Shown piece by piece: positions 45,890-57,814 of a stretch of 64,000 nucleotides of DNA (position 1 is its first letter; each line of letters opens with the position of its first letter). The notes under the pieces were generated by a model that was not told where the DNA came from, did no database searches, and saw only the letters and a list, made by a program, of their open reading frames with translations. The translations under genes were made by a program, and so were the position numbers. Source of the DNA: Malurus cyaneus samueli (Eukaryota > Chordata > Aves > Passeriformes > Maluridae); NCBI GenBank assembly GCA_009741485.1, contig CM019236.1:26449841-26513840 (forward strand), written 5' to 3'.

Positions 45890-48189
45890 GAACAAGGACT
45901 GGTGTTCACTTTCCAGTATAAGACCTGGGCAGTATCCAGTGAAGCTTGCATTTGGTTAGGTACTAAATAAACAGAAGGATGAAGTCAGCGTACTCACTTC
46001 TTATGTAGGCTGTTCCATTGCAGGCACATATTTTCTCACCATTTTGTGATTTTTTTCCAAAATCAGTTTATCAGCCAGAACGTATTGTTACTTGACGAGT
46101 GTTAACAAGGTTTCATAAAGGTTAAAAGTCATAATGCCAATAATGAAAATCACTGTCATTCCTGTGTTGCATCCATTTGGAATGCATAATGCATAGTTCA
46201 TAAACAGTCCCCAGCATTAAATGGGGTAAGATTTTAATCCTTCGCAGTATCCAATGATCCTCTTTCAGCTTTTACTCAGGCAATGCATTTCAAAATATAT
46301 TTTTATTCTTTGACAGATTATCCATTTCATCCAGACACCTTGTACAAATAGAATTCTAATTAATCTCTGTTGACATTAAAAAAAAAACCTTAGTGACTCA
46401 CCAATTACAAATTACTTTTTAATGGGTGGATTTGCAAAATTTTATGTTTTGTTCAGTTCTTCTGACAGACATCTGAGAGCTCATGGGAAGGTACATCAGC
46501 AAAACTGCTCTTGTAACCTTGCTTTATCAACTGTAATAAACTACCAGTGTGAAAGGCTTGTAAGCAAGCACTGAAATGCATAACTGGAGTCAGTAGAAAA
46601 ATTAATTTTGTAGATCTAGTCCTTGCAACTGTTCAGTTTCTGTTGAACATAGATACTTGCAACAGCTCAGAACCCCTCAGGATTTAGCTCTGTGTAAACA
46701 TGGGAAAACCAGGTACGCCATTTCTCAGCAAAATCTGGAGAAAAGCTGTATTTAAAATAAGTACTTGTTGTGTGACATTCTTGGATTTGTGAGACTTTTA
46801 TACAGTCCTTGAAATACTGAGATTTCATCCTCCTTTCTACTCCCACTAAGAACCAGATTCCAAAATAATATACCTCTTGCTGAGACCCAAACTAAAATTC
46901 CCATCTTACAGGGAGAATCCTGTGCTGTTTTGTAAAGATCTCAAGAGTAGTTTTCAAATGTGGCATTAAAACCTATATTACAGAGCTGAAAACTCAGCTT
47001 CTGCCAGCAGAATAAAGGACATGCAGAAATACAGGATTTTTCACCAAGAACAGGACATTATAATTTCGATATTGACAAACCTGGGGAAAACACCAGTAAT
47101 CTGGTGTTTCAACATATAAATGACTGGTAAAACACAAGCCACCCTCGTGTCAATAGCTTGCTTGACCAGGGCTAGGTGTCATTAAAAATGTAGGAACTCC
47201 AGACCTAGATTCCAAGTTTCTCTTGTTACAAATGCTGGTGTGCATATGCAAGTACTCTGCTTGGTAACAGGTCTGTCTGTGCTACCTGTGCTGATGATTT
47301 ATTCAGCTGAAAAATCACTTGGCTCCATACTGTGATACCTTGTATAACACTATCTTTAAATTAAAAGCCCTTGCCTGAGCATAATTATTTAATAAAGGCA
47401 GAACTGCTGTAAGAAAGGTCTCTAGCACTTGGTATTGCGTTATCAACCCTAACAGTCTTCTGGTCTGGTGACTTGTGAAAAGCAGCAAAACTGCAAAGTC
47501 ACACTATGTATCTGTCAGAAGCAGATGTCAAGTGACATTTCCTTGGATTTAACCAAGTTTGTTTTGAAAAAGAGAGAATAGGTCACTAAAGCATGTAACC
47601 GTTTTTCCTAACTTGAGGTAAATCTGTCAGTAGCGTTGTGGTCAGCTCAGCAGAACGTAGCTGTAAGAGAAGCTGGGACTAGTTTTGTTTCTTGATTAAT
47701 AACTCCAGAAAAAAAAATCTGCTCTAGTGGGTGCAGGGATCAAGTCAGCTGTATTTCTACTCAGAGTTTTCCAAATCTGTGCTGAGACCTCATGCTGTCC
47801 CTTCTTTCACAAGGAAAAAAATCATGCTGCTGTGCAACGAAGAGCAACTGAACTTAACTGGCTTAATTTTTGTAAACAGACAGTTATATGTGAGTATGAA
47901 TAAATATATTTGAGTGTCTGTATTTCTTCACTACAAATGATTTTGTAAACCCTTTAATATTTAAAAATATCAATATAAAGGGTAGAGATTAAATACTACA
48001 GTTAAAGCAGAAGAAACATACTTACTCCAGAACTGGCTGCTCTAAAAATAGGACTCATAAGAGACATCCTACTCTAATACAAAAATGATTGCTATTAAAA
48101 CTAGTAATATTGAACACAGGATATGTTATAGAAGGCAGTAGACTCCTCGCTTGGGTCACTATGTGTAACAGGGAGTTTTAGTTACCTTG

Positions 48190-48612
48190 GCCATTCTTGC
48201 TGATGACCCCACCAATCCACCTTCTACACGTGGGCCCAGGAACTCCCCTTTAAGTTCATGCCCAGGCACCCAAGCCTTGCTAGAGTTGAGCTGTAGGTGG
48301 GTCTGTGCCCAGCCGTGTCCACTGTCATACTGACTTGCTGCTTTTCCTGTCTGGGCCATTGGTACATACTGTAGATCGTCTTGTGTCCGGGCCTGTCTGG
48401 CTGTGCCCAGCCTGTTCTGCTTGAGTCTTGAACTGAACTCATCACCTTGACTGAGATGGGATTGTTTAGAGATGTGCCACCAATCCTGGTGCTGCTTAAC
48501 CTTGATGTTAAGCCCTGCTGGGGAAGATGTGGTGCTGAGCTTGCCCGCTGCTCATGGCTCATAGCCCCTCATGGGGCAGCCCTGCTCTTGCAGCTCACTG
48601 ACAGTTTACCTT
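48190..48612. repeat. GC-rich interspersed-repeat-like segment, family unknown
   Basis: About 420 bp is much richer in G and C than its flanks and is full of short CTG/CCAG/TGCCC words such as CTGTGCCCAGCC and GGCTGTGCCCAGCCTG. The texture is that of a decayed transposable element, perhaps an LTR, not a gene. Open frames on both strands (86-112 codons) show no family similarity. No clear ends or target duplication were found. Confidence 0.45.
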
Positions 48613-51600
48613 GTGTCATGGGTTTAAACCTGATTTTTCCCAAGGATAATAAAACTAGTTACATGATGATCATAATGAAGCTTCAGAGGTATGACATATT
48701 CCTTTGATGTCCTTCAGTCTGCTGTTATTAAGATACAAGTTTACCTTCTCCATCAGTAAAATACATTTAGAAAACATTTTGAGATTCTCAGATATGAGCT
48801 ACTGTGTTGATGCTTCACTTTGAAAACCGCAAAGTCAGCTAATTTAATCTCTTTCTCAGGAAATTCTTGCTACTTGTGAAATAAGCCAGATGACAAATAG
48901 CAAGATTCAGTGCAAAAGAAGTGGTCACTTTCTCAAGTCTTCTTTTGTGAACTCACACCCGGGATAGAAAACGGGGCAAGAATAGACCACCTTGTTCCCT
49001 CTGAAAGCAGCCATATGAGTTTTCAATTTAGTTACTTTCTCTTTTTCAGAAACATAGCTATTTTCCTGTTACTTTTACCTGCAACTGCTTCCCTAAGTTA
49101 GAAGTTGAAATAAATACAGTACAGTGATGCTGGGGTGTATGGCCTGCTGTTTGGGCAGGCAGTTTATGACAACAGCTAAGAACCTCCTGCATTCAGGTAT
49201 GTTTGCTGTAGTATAATCTGCTGTATTTCAGAGTGCTTTTGTAAATATACCCAAATGCAGCTTACTTTACCGATATACATAGTTACCAGGTTTTGGAGGA
49301 AAACAAACACAACTGTATCGTGCTGTCCTAGACTACCAAACACTGGAGGAAAAACCTCTCTTTTCCTGAAGAAAAGTGGGGTTTTAGAAGGCATTGTATC
49401 CTATCAAAACACTACTGAAAAGAGCAGTTCAACTTAAATCTACCAAAGTGGAAAAAAAGGTAATAATTACACTGAAAATACAAGCTGGATTTACTAACAT
49501 GTTCATATTTTGGTTCTCGTATCTGTGTCTTTTTGGATATAATTGACAATTTTAAAATTTCAAGGAGGGGGTTAAAAGCAGAAGAAACATACTTAGGTAG
49601 TGTCGCTTCTGTCCCTATAGCCTGGCTAGTGCAATTGGTTTCATCTTGTTTTGCAGCTGGTCTTCACAGAGTGTAACATAATGGCACAGGGCCCAGCTGT
49701 TCAAACAGCCATGTGTCTGTGAGCAGCGTGTGCAGGGCAGTAACCCATACTGTGCTCTGTGCCACAGCTCCCACTGCCACACAGCAGTGAAGTGAGAGGC
49801 TGGTGTGGAGTAAGCTTGAGCATCTAGCTATCCATAGCTGCGTAAGGCTGAAGAACAGTTTAACTTTTCCTTCTTTCTTATTTTACCATTTCCTTTATTT
49901 TACTGTGAAGCTTCTGGTTTCCAAGGCAGCAGTAGACCCCTTTATTAGAGCATTTACTTCATGTCTTTGGAACATGAGAACAGTTTTGTATGGCAAATAA
50001 GGTTTAAATATAAATCAAAGCAGTGTACATGTTCTACTGTGTAAACCCCGGGTTGGAACAAGTATCTGACCAGTCTCCATGGTCATAACTTTTTTATTAA
50101 AACAGACCTTTGTTTGGCTAAAGGCCTAGGCAATAAGAGTTTCTGAACAGGAGTTCAGTCGTGTCTAACTACAGCTTGTTACTCCTGTTTATTAAAGGTG
50201 GTTATGAAAGAAAACAACTACAGGCAAGGCTTACTGGAGGAAAACAGGATCTCAAAAGTTACAGCTCCAGGAAGGCTCCAGTGTCCTCACAGGAGCAGAC
50301 CTCAGGTTATGTTAAAAAGGGTTTCTGTGATCTTTAAGACAGGAACATGCAATTGGAGAAGGTCCCCTTATTGCCATGTCCAGGACACCAATGTCACAGG
50401 ACTCAGGTCATACAATCCTTTTTATAAACTTATTGAGCTCTAGCTGTAAATATTTTGCTCTACATGTTCACTGAAATGCTTCTTCTGAGCCTCTTTTCTC
50501 TGAAACTCTCAAGAAGTCTAATCTCTACAGTGCATTTAGCATATAGTCACTGTTTAAATCTTTGTCTCCTTGCCCCTATTGTCTTCTAAACAATTGCTTT
50601 TTTGGTGGGGTATTTCTCCAATAACCTATGTGAGGTAACGTGTTGCTTAACAGCAATCCTGTCTTTACTTGTACAGGCAGGCAAAATCCAAGGACTACTC
50701 AAATACTATACAAAGGGCAATGATAAAAAGAAAAACTATGCAGGCTTGGAAACAGGAAGCTTAATTATCTGTTATGATTATGCTTTGAAATAACATATGT
50801 TATATGTGTAGCCCAGAACTGCAGCAAAGTCATATATGCAGTTGTGCTGCTGTTACTGACAGGGTACCTATTGCAGGCAGAATGGAAGCTTTGGACAAGG
50901 TTTATCAAAGAGACCCTTTCTTTGAGTGCAGAAAGGATTGACATGCTTTTTAAACTCCTTCTCAGAGAGGAGTCTGGTGTGGCTGGATCCAATCCTGGCC
51001 CCAGACCTGGTCAATAGTTTATTACTTTATATTCTACTTATTCTTCTATATTTATATTATACTTCATACTTACTCCATTATAACTAAAAGATTACATAGG
51101 TGTAGTTGAGCCTTTATATGATTTTGTCCCAAATGATGGCAAACCAAATATATTTGTATAAATAAATTATTTCTTCAAATTGATGATGATAATGATAATA
51201 ATTAGACTACAAGATCTTAACTAGAATTACTTAGTATAGATAGCTGTAAGTACTAGTATGGTGTACTAATTATTGAAGCAATATTGAAGGAGCAAAGGAA
51301 GCAAAGGAATAATTAAGTAGATATTGATAATCCCCACCTATACCGATGACCATGGACTCATCTCTTGCTTAGCCATGAGGACTAACCTTGAGAGTTGTTC
51401 CTACTCAAGGAAGGAATCTCCACACTCCAAGAAGGAATGTATTAGAAGATGCAACCATTACAAAGTGGGACTGAGCTTTTATAACACTTTGGGTAAAGTG
51501 ACTATCAGTCAAATAGGCTAGCTGTGTCAGGTCAACAGCTCTGTGTAAGTTATGAGTAGTATCACTGAGTCCTTCATCAGGTACCTTGTATCACCATAGC

Positions 51601-53959
51601 AAGTTTGCCAGGAAACATTGCTTTTCCTCAGAATATGCAAGTTCAGAATTGACGAGTCAGGCTAGTTTCAGCATTCTTCAATACCAAAAGCAGTGTGCAC
51701 CTTCCCCTCCATCCATTACTGATGGCTTTTTTAAATAAGTTATTGTTCAAGCTGACTTACCCCTACTCTAGGCAGAGCATTCTGCTATAGTACCTGAGGC
51801 ATATCAATTAATGAATGAAGCTCAAAATATGTCATTCAACAGAAGATGCATGACTTATATCAAGACCCATCACAAAGCAGATGCATAGATGATGACCTTT
51901 GACTGGAGAAAATCCTGGCCTTTTTGGCATGGGACTGTGATCCTGTTTGTCTAGTTGATTTTAGGAATCACTTCCTACAATTCTTCATAGCTTTCCATAC
52001 CTGATTCAAAAAACTTGTAGCTTCTACCCATGAGCAATTCTCCTGTCAGACCAAATTCATAACTAAATCTCACTGTTTTAGGCAGTAACTAGTCATCCAG
52101 AAGCACTAGGAGCATTACATTATCCCAGTGCACAGGGATGGCTGAGTGGCTTCCGGAATAATGGAGTATCAGAGACTGGATAGGTCAGCAATGACTGTTT
52201 GAGCAGAGATGGCTGATGCTCTGGAATGGTTTCCAAAGTACATCTTGTCCAAGGCTGCCTTGGCTGAAGCAAGAAAATGCTTCTCAGCCTTGGACTTTTT
52301 CCATCCTTTTCTCTCCAGTCTGGGGTACAATTGTACAACCCAACGCAGGAATCCTGTTAGTACCCAACCTAAGCAACTTCCTCCCAGTGGAGGAAGGGCT
52401 CTAACATTCTGTTCGCTTGCAGCAATTGTCATATACATTTTTAGTTTTGGAAAACTGAACAACTCTGTAGAAATTAAGTTTGAGACTTGGTGTTAAGAAC
52501 CCAAACAGTCTTTCATACACTCTAGCATAGTGGCAAATAAAACAATGAAGCGAGTAGTCTCTTCTGAAGATAAACTGTTAAACCTTTGTTAAGAGAAGAA
52601 TGTATGGGGCAGTAGAAATTGTTCCCAGTCACAGTATATACTAATCTTCATCCATCTCTGTGAAATTTCATGTAAATAAGCTTCACAGGTGAGAATTCAT
52701 CAGATTGTTCCTCTCTTAGTTTTGCTGAAGCAGATTCTGCATGTGGTTTTGGGGATTTAACTAGTCCAGAAGCAGGCTCTAACCTCTGACATCTTTCCCA
52801 ATATCTCAGCAAGGTCTACCCTCTGGGGTCTGCATTTTACTTCACAGCTCTTTAGAAGCATAAGGTATGTGCATGGAAAACATGGAAAATCAATGACTTT
52901 GCGTGAAGATCTAAATATGTTGCTTCTGCTCAATAAATTTTCAGCTGTCTTGCTGTTTCAGTTTTCTCACCACTCTGAGACAGATCTGTGGACTAGGGCT
53001 GCAGTATGGGGATGTTCAGAAACATGGCTCAGCAGTTACAGCTTCTTATATAAACTGGGAAGTTCTTTGAAAATCACAGTGCTTCATCTGACTTTATTAT
53101 TTTCACAAACATTCTGTGTCCCCCTTGAAAAAAAATTGTTGACCTTCTCCTGTTCCCTTTTCCCATCAACAGCTTCTACTTTCTCAGTGACTTTCTCAAG
53201 TTTGTAGATCTATTCACTGATACTAGCCTCTATTCTGCCAGGTTTGCATAGTTAAGACTGACAAATACCTATTTTACGTCTGCAAAGAGTATGTTCTGCA
53301 ATAAGATTGTTTTCATACAGAAGTACTGTTCACCAGTGGCACAGAAATTCTCTTACTAGCAGTGCTGTGGTTAGAACCCCAATCTTCTGGTGAGATAGAT
53401 TCCCCAGCTCACCAGAGAAAGCCTCATCTTCACCAGCTGAGACTCAGGTAATCATCTCACCCTACTGCTTAAAAAACACTTATGTAAGGAATGAGCTTAA
53501 ACCCACTCTTCAAATTTCTACTGCATCATTGCCTTATGTAAAGTGGTTTCTAATCCCTTTGCATGGAAGGGATTTCACTTCTCACTTGGAAAAGCCCATT
53601 AATATAAGGTTTTTATGAGTTAACAAACATTAGCTGCTGAGAAAAGGCAGTGAACATAAAACCAAAAGGGAACTCAGTAGTCCTTTAAAGTCGACTTGTA
53701 ACAATATTTGCACAGTGCACTTACCTGTTTCAGCTGGTTTTTACCATATGGCTGCATATTGAGTTTGAGTGAAATATTACCAAGCACTGACTATAAAAAA
53801 AGTATTTCAGAGCACACTTGACAATATGCTAAGGAAAACCAGGATTGTTGAAACAGATGATAGTCATGATCTGAGGCTATGCTTTCAGGCTGCATGTTCA
53901 TCAGAGTATAAGAAAGCCCGATAGTTACAAAAGATGTGGAAGTTAATTTAAACAGCAAG

Positions 53960-54030
53960 TTTACAGTAGAAGGTCACTTTGGGTTAGATGGGACTTTTGA
54001 GGTCACTTGGTTGATCCCCATCCCTACAGA
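53960..54030 (-). mobile_element. CR1 3'-end remnant
   Basis: GGTCACTTTGGGTTAGATGG followed by GACTTTTGAGGTCACTTGG and a CATCCC segment is the reverse complement pattern of the CR1 3' end (GGTTGGAAGGGACCTT...ATCATCTAG...). Only about 70 bp survives. Confidence 0.65.
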
Positions 54031-55132
54031 AAGAGAAGACAAACTTGAAATTAGGCTTATTCCTGTAACAGTGAGTCTTTACAGAGGTGGTTAGTAAAAC
54101 CTTCCTCTGTCACTATTTTGTGAAGTAGATTGTGATATCAGTTTTGGTGGTAAGCAGTATGGTTCTGTCAGATGAAAGAAGAAATCCTGTAAGAAAAAAT
54201 GACTGCAGTATTTCTTAAGAAAGAATAGGGGTTTTTTGACATCCAAAATTCTAAAAGGCATTTCCAATTGCTCGCATGGTCAGAATTAGCTGGTGGTTTT
54301 CTAGTGTGCAGACTTAAGTTTTGTAAGGCATTTCAGCTGGCTATTAGAAATACCTCTTCCACTTCAGTCTTTTCCCAGAGATATTAACCTTCTTGATGTT
54401 AACTGCTGCTTTCAGACATGTCTGCACTGATGCGAATCAAGAAATTGGAAAGGGTTTAGACTGATGTTGGGTCGAAAGTGAACTCAGTACATAACAGATA
54501 ATCTTGTTCTACTTTATGTTCTTAATTACGGACCAAAGTGCAGCTCACAGCTACTAAAAACATTGTGTTTGTAGAAAAGCTGAAATAAACCTACTATAAA
54601 CCCTTAAAATGTCTGGTTAGACAACAGAGGTGAGGAATGAACAGGAGGACTGATCACTTTATTTGCCAGTCTCTTCTGTGCTAAGATGGCATGTATCTCA
54701 CTCATACATAGTAAAGCAGGTCAGTGGATTGGAAAAGTAGGTTTTCCTTAGACATACCAGAAAAATTAAGTACTTAAACTTTTTCTCTGCTTGCTTGTGA
54801 AAAAAGGTCGTCATTAAGGTTCAGTGAACTGTGTTTTGGACGACTAAACTGCCAAGTAGTTTCTTTGCAAGTGTTTTCACGCAAACATTCTAACTTCAAT
54901 TGAATCGATACTTTTACCTGGTACACTGACATGCTATTGCTTATAACAGGCACGTACTTGAGACAAATGTATGGGTATGAATAGAGGCAGTACATATTAG
55001 AAAGGGTATTCTCTATGCCACCCTAAAATGCCAGGTGAGAGTACAAGTAAGTTTTAAAGTCAAACCCTAAGGGCACCTAATAATTTTATGGTCTAACAAC
55101 ATCAACTCTTGACTCACTGTAAAGTTCAAAAC

Positions 55133-55288
55133 TATTAAAAAAATCAAACAAAAAGACAACAACAACACCAAACAAACATCACCCCCCAACAGCCTAAATT
55201 AAAAAACAAACAACCAAACAAAAAAAACAACCCTAACCAACTAAAGAAACCCAAACAAAACAAACCAAACAAACAAACAGAACACAAA
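55133..55288. repeat. A/C-rich low-complexity tract
   Basis: About 155 bp is nearly free of G and T, built from AACAAACC, CAACAACA and AAAACAAACA units. It may be an expanded A-rich tail of an old insertion. Confidence 0.8.
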
Positions 55289-56331
55289 TCCTTCAAACAT
55301 TTTACAGGCAGCTCATCTGTGTGTGAGAACTTGCTCCAGCTGTTTGGAGACAGCAGCGTGTAAAACAGTAAGTGAAGCAGAAAGAACAGGGACTCATTGT
55401 ATCACACACATATCATATGCTCAATGGGTTACAGTAAAAAGCAAGTCATGCATGAATTCGTAGATATATATATATAGACTGGCCAAGCTGCTGACAAGCT
55501 AACTTTCACATACTTAGATGTGACAGTCAGCTTCATAAGCATCCAGAAAGAGCTGAAAATAGAAAATGGAAAATATACATTTCTAGGTATTCTAATGGCT
55601 ATTACAGTCAACAATGCTATCGTTCTGTACATGATGAAATGGGGTGGCTATGGCATTGGAGTGTTGTGGAAAACTGAGCTGCCTCTGCCTAGGGATGCCA
55701 AGTGAAACCTTTCAGTGTACAACCCATTAAGAGGGAAACACTTACCCATTAAGAGGGTAGTGTTTGCCATGCTGTGAAATGGGCAGGAAATGCTACCCAA
55801 GCTTGTTCTTTGCTGCCCACACCAAGGCAACATTTACTGAACAGTAGAAGATCATGTCAGGATGACTTCTACTTCATTTTCAGGAATGATGATAATCACC
55901 ACAATCTAATTGTGAAGACTTTGTTGTGTCATTTGTGTTCATCCACATAAATTCAGTTTTAATTACTCCCATTTCAAATTGTGTGGAAAAAAATAATTAG
56001 AAAAATGCAAAATTCATTCTTTCCAGGAACATGGTAGGTTAGATTTTCACCATTGCTGACACAATGGCTCACAGTTCCCAGTAGAGTACAAATCTGGAAC
56101 AGGGAGAAATTGCTTGGCCTTATGCACTGACCCTTAAATATTGCTAAATGGTGCAAGCCAGGACACTTCCAAGCTGCTATTCCATCTTAAGCAAAGCAAT
56201 GCTTCAGGAAACTGCCTCTGATTCTCTGACATCTGCCTGATTTGCCATGTCAGCTGGGACATAAGACACCTCAAGCCTAGGGCAGCTTTGTTTCAGCTGA
56301 ATCCAAAGGCTACAAATGGGTGATTGAAGGT

Positions 56332-56401
56332 GCAGCACATAGATATTAAATTAAACATGATATCATGCAGCACATAGATATTAAATTAAACATGATGTCA
56401 G
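56332..56401. repeat. 35-bp tandem duplication
   Basis: GCAGCACATAGATATTAAAT plus TAAACATGATATCAT at 56332 is repeated from 56367 with only changes at the end (ATGTCAG). The copies are nearly identical. Confidence 0.9.
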
Positions 56402-57380
56402 AGAGAGATTGCTTTTTGTCTTCCACAAGAAGAATCAATGGCAGTGCTGCTTTTTAAAATCACCTCTCCTGGTGAAACAATAGAGAGTGAATGCAGCTAT
56501 CCTGGTCTCATAGCAGCACTGTAGGTCCTCTCTTTACTCCCATAAATAGCTGCAAAGTGACACTGGAGAAGCAGTTCCCATCCAAATTCAGAGCAAGTGC
56601 TATGAAAAAACCTTAACCAATGGCACTCTTCTAAGAGCAAGATAATGACAGAAGCAGCTTCCATGCGATGACCTTTCTTCAATCTTGTTACATCTATCTT
56701 AGTGGAAAACACAGCTTACCAAAGCCCTTAACAAAGCCACTTTTCTTTCAAAAAATATGACAAATCTTATCCAGTGCCCTCGTTTCACTATCTGGCAGCC
56801 AGATAAAGGTAAAGTTGTTTAATTTTGGATGTTTTTTTCAAATCTGACATTCCAGTATTAGGAAATGAAGTAGCCTGACATGGAAAAGACTCACCTCTTC
56901 CTCTGAAGAAAGGCGAAATTACAGTTTAAAAATAACCAGTGCAGAAATCTGTTTGAGCTTCATTTTCACTTTTACTTCTAAACTCCTCCTAGAGAAAATT
57001 CTGTTGAATAATCAGCTCAGGTTTTAAACTTCATACTCTCATGTAGCATAGCATCGCAGTTCATGGTTTTTTACCTGACTTACTTGTGGGGTTTTACATA
57101 GACATGAAAATTCTCTTATGTGACATAATGTTTATTTAGTGGTGGTACTGGGATTTTTAAAATTTGTTTGTTTGGTATTGTTTTGGTTTTTTTGGTCTGT
57201 TCTTTGAGTTAATTTCAACCTCATGTTGTTGTTGTGATGTCAAATATCTTCTAGATGTTGCTATAGGGGGCATTTGGGATAATTTCCAATTTAATGTGTT
57301 AGAAAGTTTGGAAATGGGATATGGACATGTAATGATGTTTCCACATGAAAGATGACTGACATAAGAGAGCATTTACAGCT

Positions 57381-57731
57381 TTTATTTGAATTTCACAAGA
57401 TTTTTGAATCCAAGCACCATTCCTGAGGCTGAAACCATTAATAAAGGCGTTCTTAAACAGAAGTCCTTGAGCAATACTAAGTCCAAAAATAAAGTGTATC
57501 AAAGGCAGTCAGATGGCCTCTTCACAGTGGTAAACCACATTTCATGACACCACAATTCTCAGTAACTTCAAAATATGGAATCTGAGGAAGCATAGCTTTC
57601 AGTTGCTGCAGTACAAATACATCCCCATGAGTTCATTGCTTATCCCAAAGCTAAAGTGCTATAATTTTCTTCTGAAGTCCCCAAAAACAGATACGAGAAG
57701 TGCAAATTATGGCGTCTAAGATGAAGAATTT
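57381..57731 (-). other. PDCD1LG2: Probable PDCD1LG2 3' UTR with AATAAA signal
   Basis: A canonical AATAAA (minus strand, 57386-57381) lies about 345 bp after the inferred stop codon, a plausible short 3' UTR. No transcript evidence is available from sequence alone, and a more distal site is possible. Confidence 0.45.
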
Positions 57732-57814
57732 TCACAGACCCACAATCCCACTGTCTCTTGAAGCTGTAACAGTTGGCAAGTATAAAGCCTCAGTCTGAGG
57801 GTTAAAATCATCAC
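57732..57814 (-). CDS. PDCD1LG2: PDCD1LG2 probable last coding exon (cytoplasmic tail)
   Basis: A strong acceptor (TTGCATTTTCTTTCTTTAAG) is followed in the required phase by GDDFNPQTEALYLPTV, TASRDSGIVGL and a TGA stop (57734-57732). It follows the transmembrane exon directly in frame, giving a cytoplasmic tail of about 40 residues with a single tyrosine after the membrane-proximal basic segment. I cannot match it to mammalian PD-L2 tails, which are poorly conserved. An additional small exon upstream is possible. Confidence 0.62.

Larger units (their letters stand above)
42377..48188. other. Intergenic DNA, no gene recognised
   Basis: AT-rich sequence containing the 22-bp duplication, an A tract at about 44562-44585, and the 61-bp duplication at 45768-45889. 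A stretch near 45505-45600 vaguely resembles CR1 reverse-transcriptase coding but is too decayed to call. No exon was supported. Confidence 0.6.
48613..57380. other. Intergenic DNA downstream of PDCD1LG2
   Basis: AT-rich sequence with a short CR1 3'-end remnant (53960-54030), an A/C-rich tract (55133-55288), a 35-bp tandem duplication (56332-56401) and a GAT/AAT microsatellite (51180-51204). Open frames of 60-112 codons here have no recognisable product. Confidence 0.6.

Noticed and set aside
48224..48707. Open frames of 112 (minus) and 86 (plus) codons
   Set aside because: They fall mostly in the GC-rich repeat-like patch, overlap each other on opposite strands and have no recognisable domain or splice partners.
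52120..53207. Open frames of 72-112 codons in the intergenic interval
   Set aside because: No homology, no consistent splice sites, overlapping frames on both strands.
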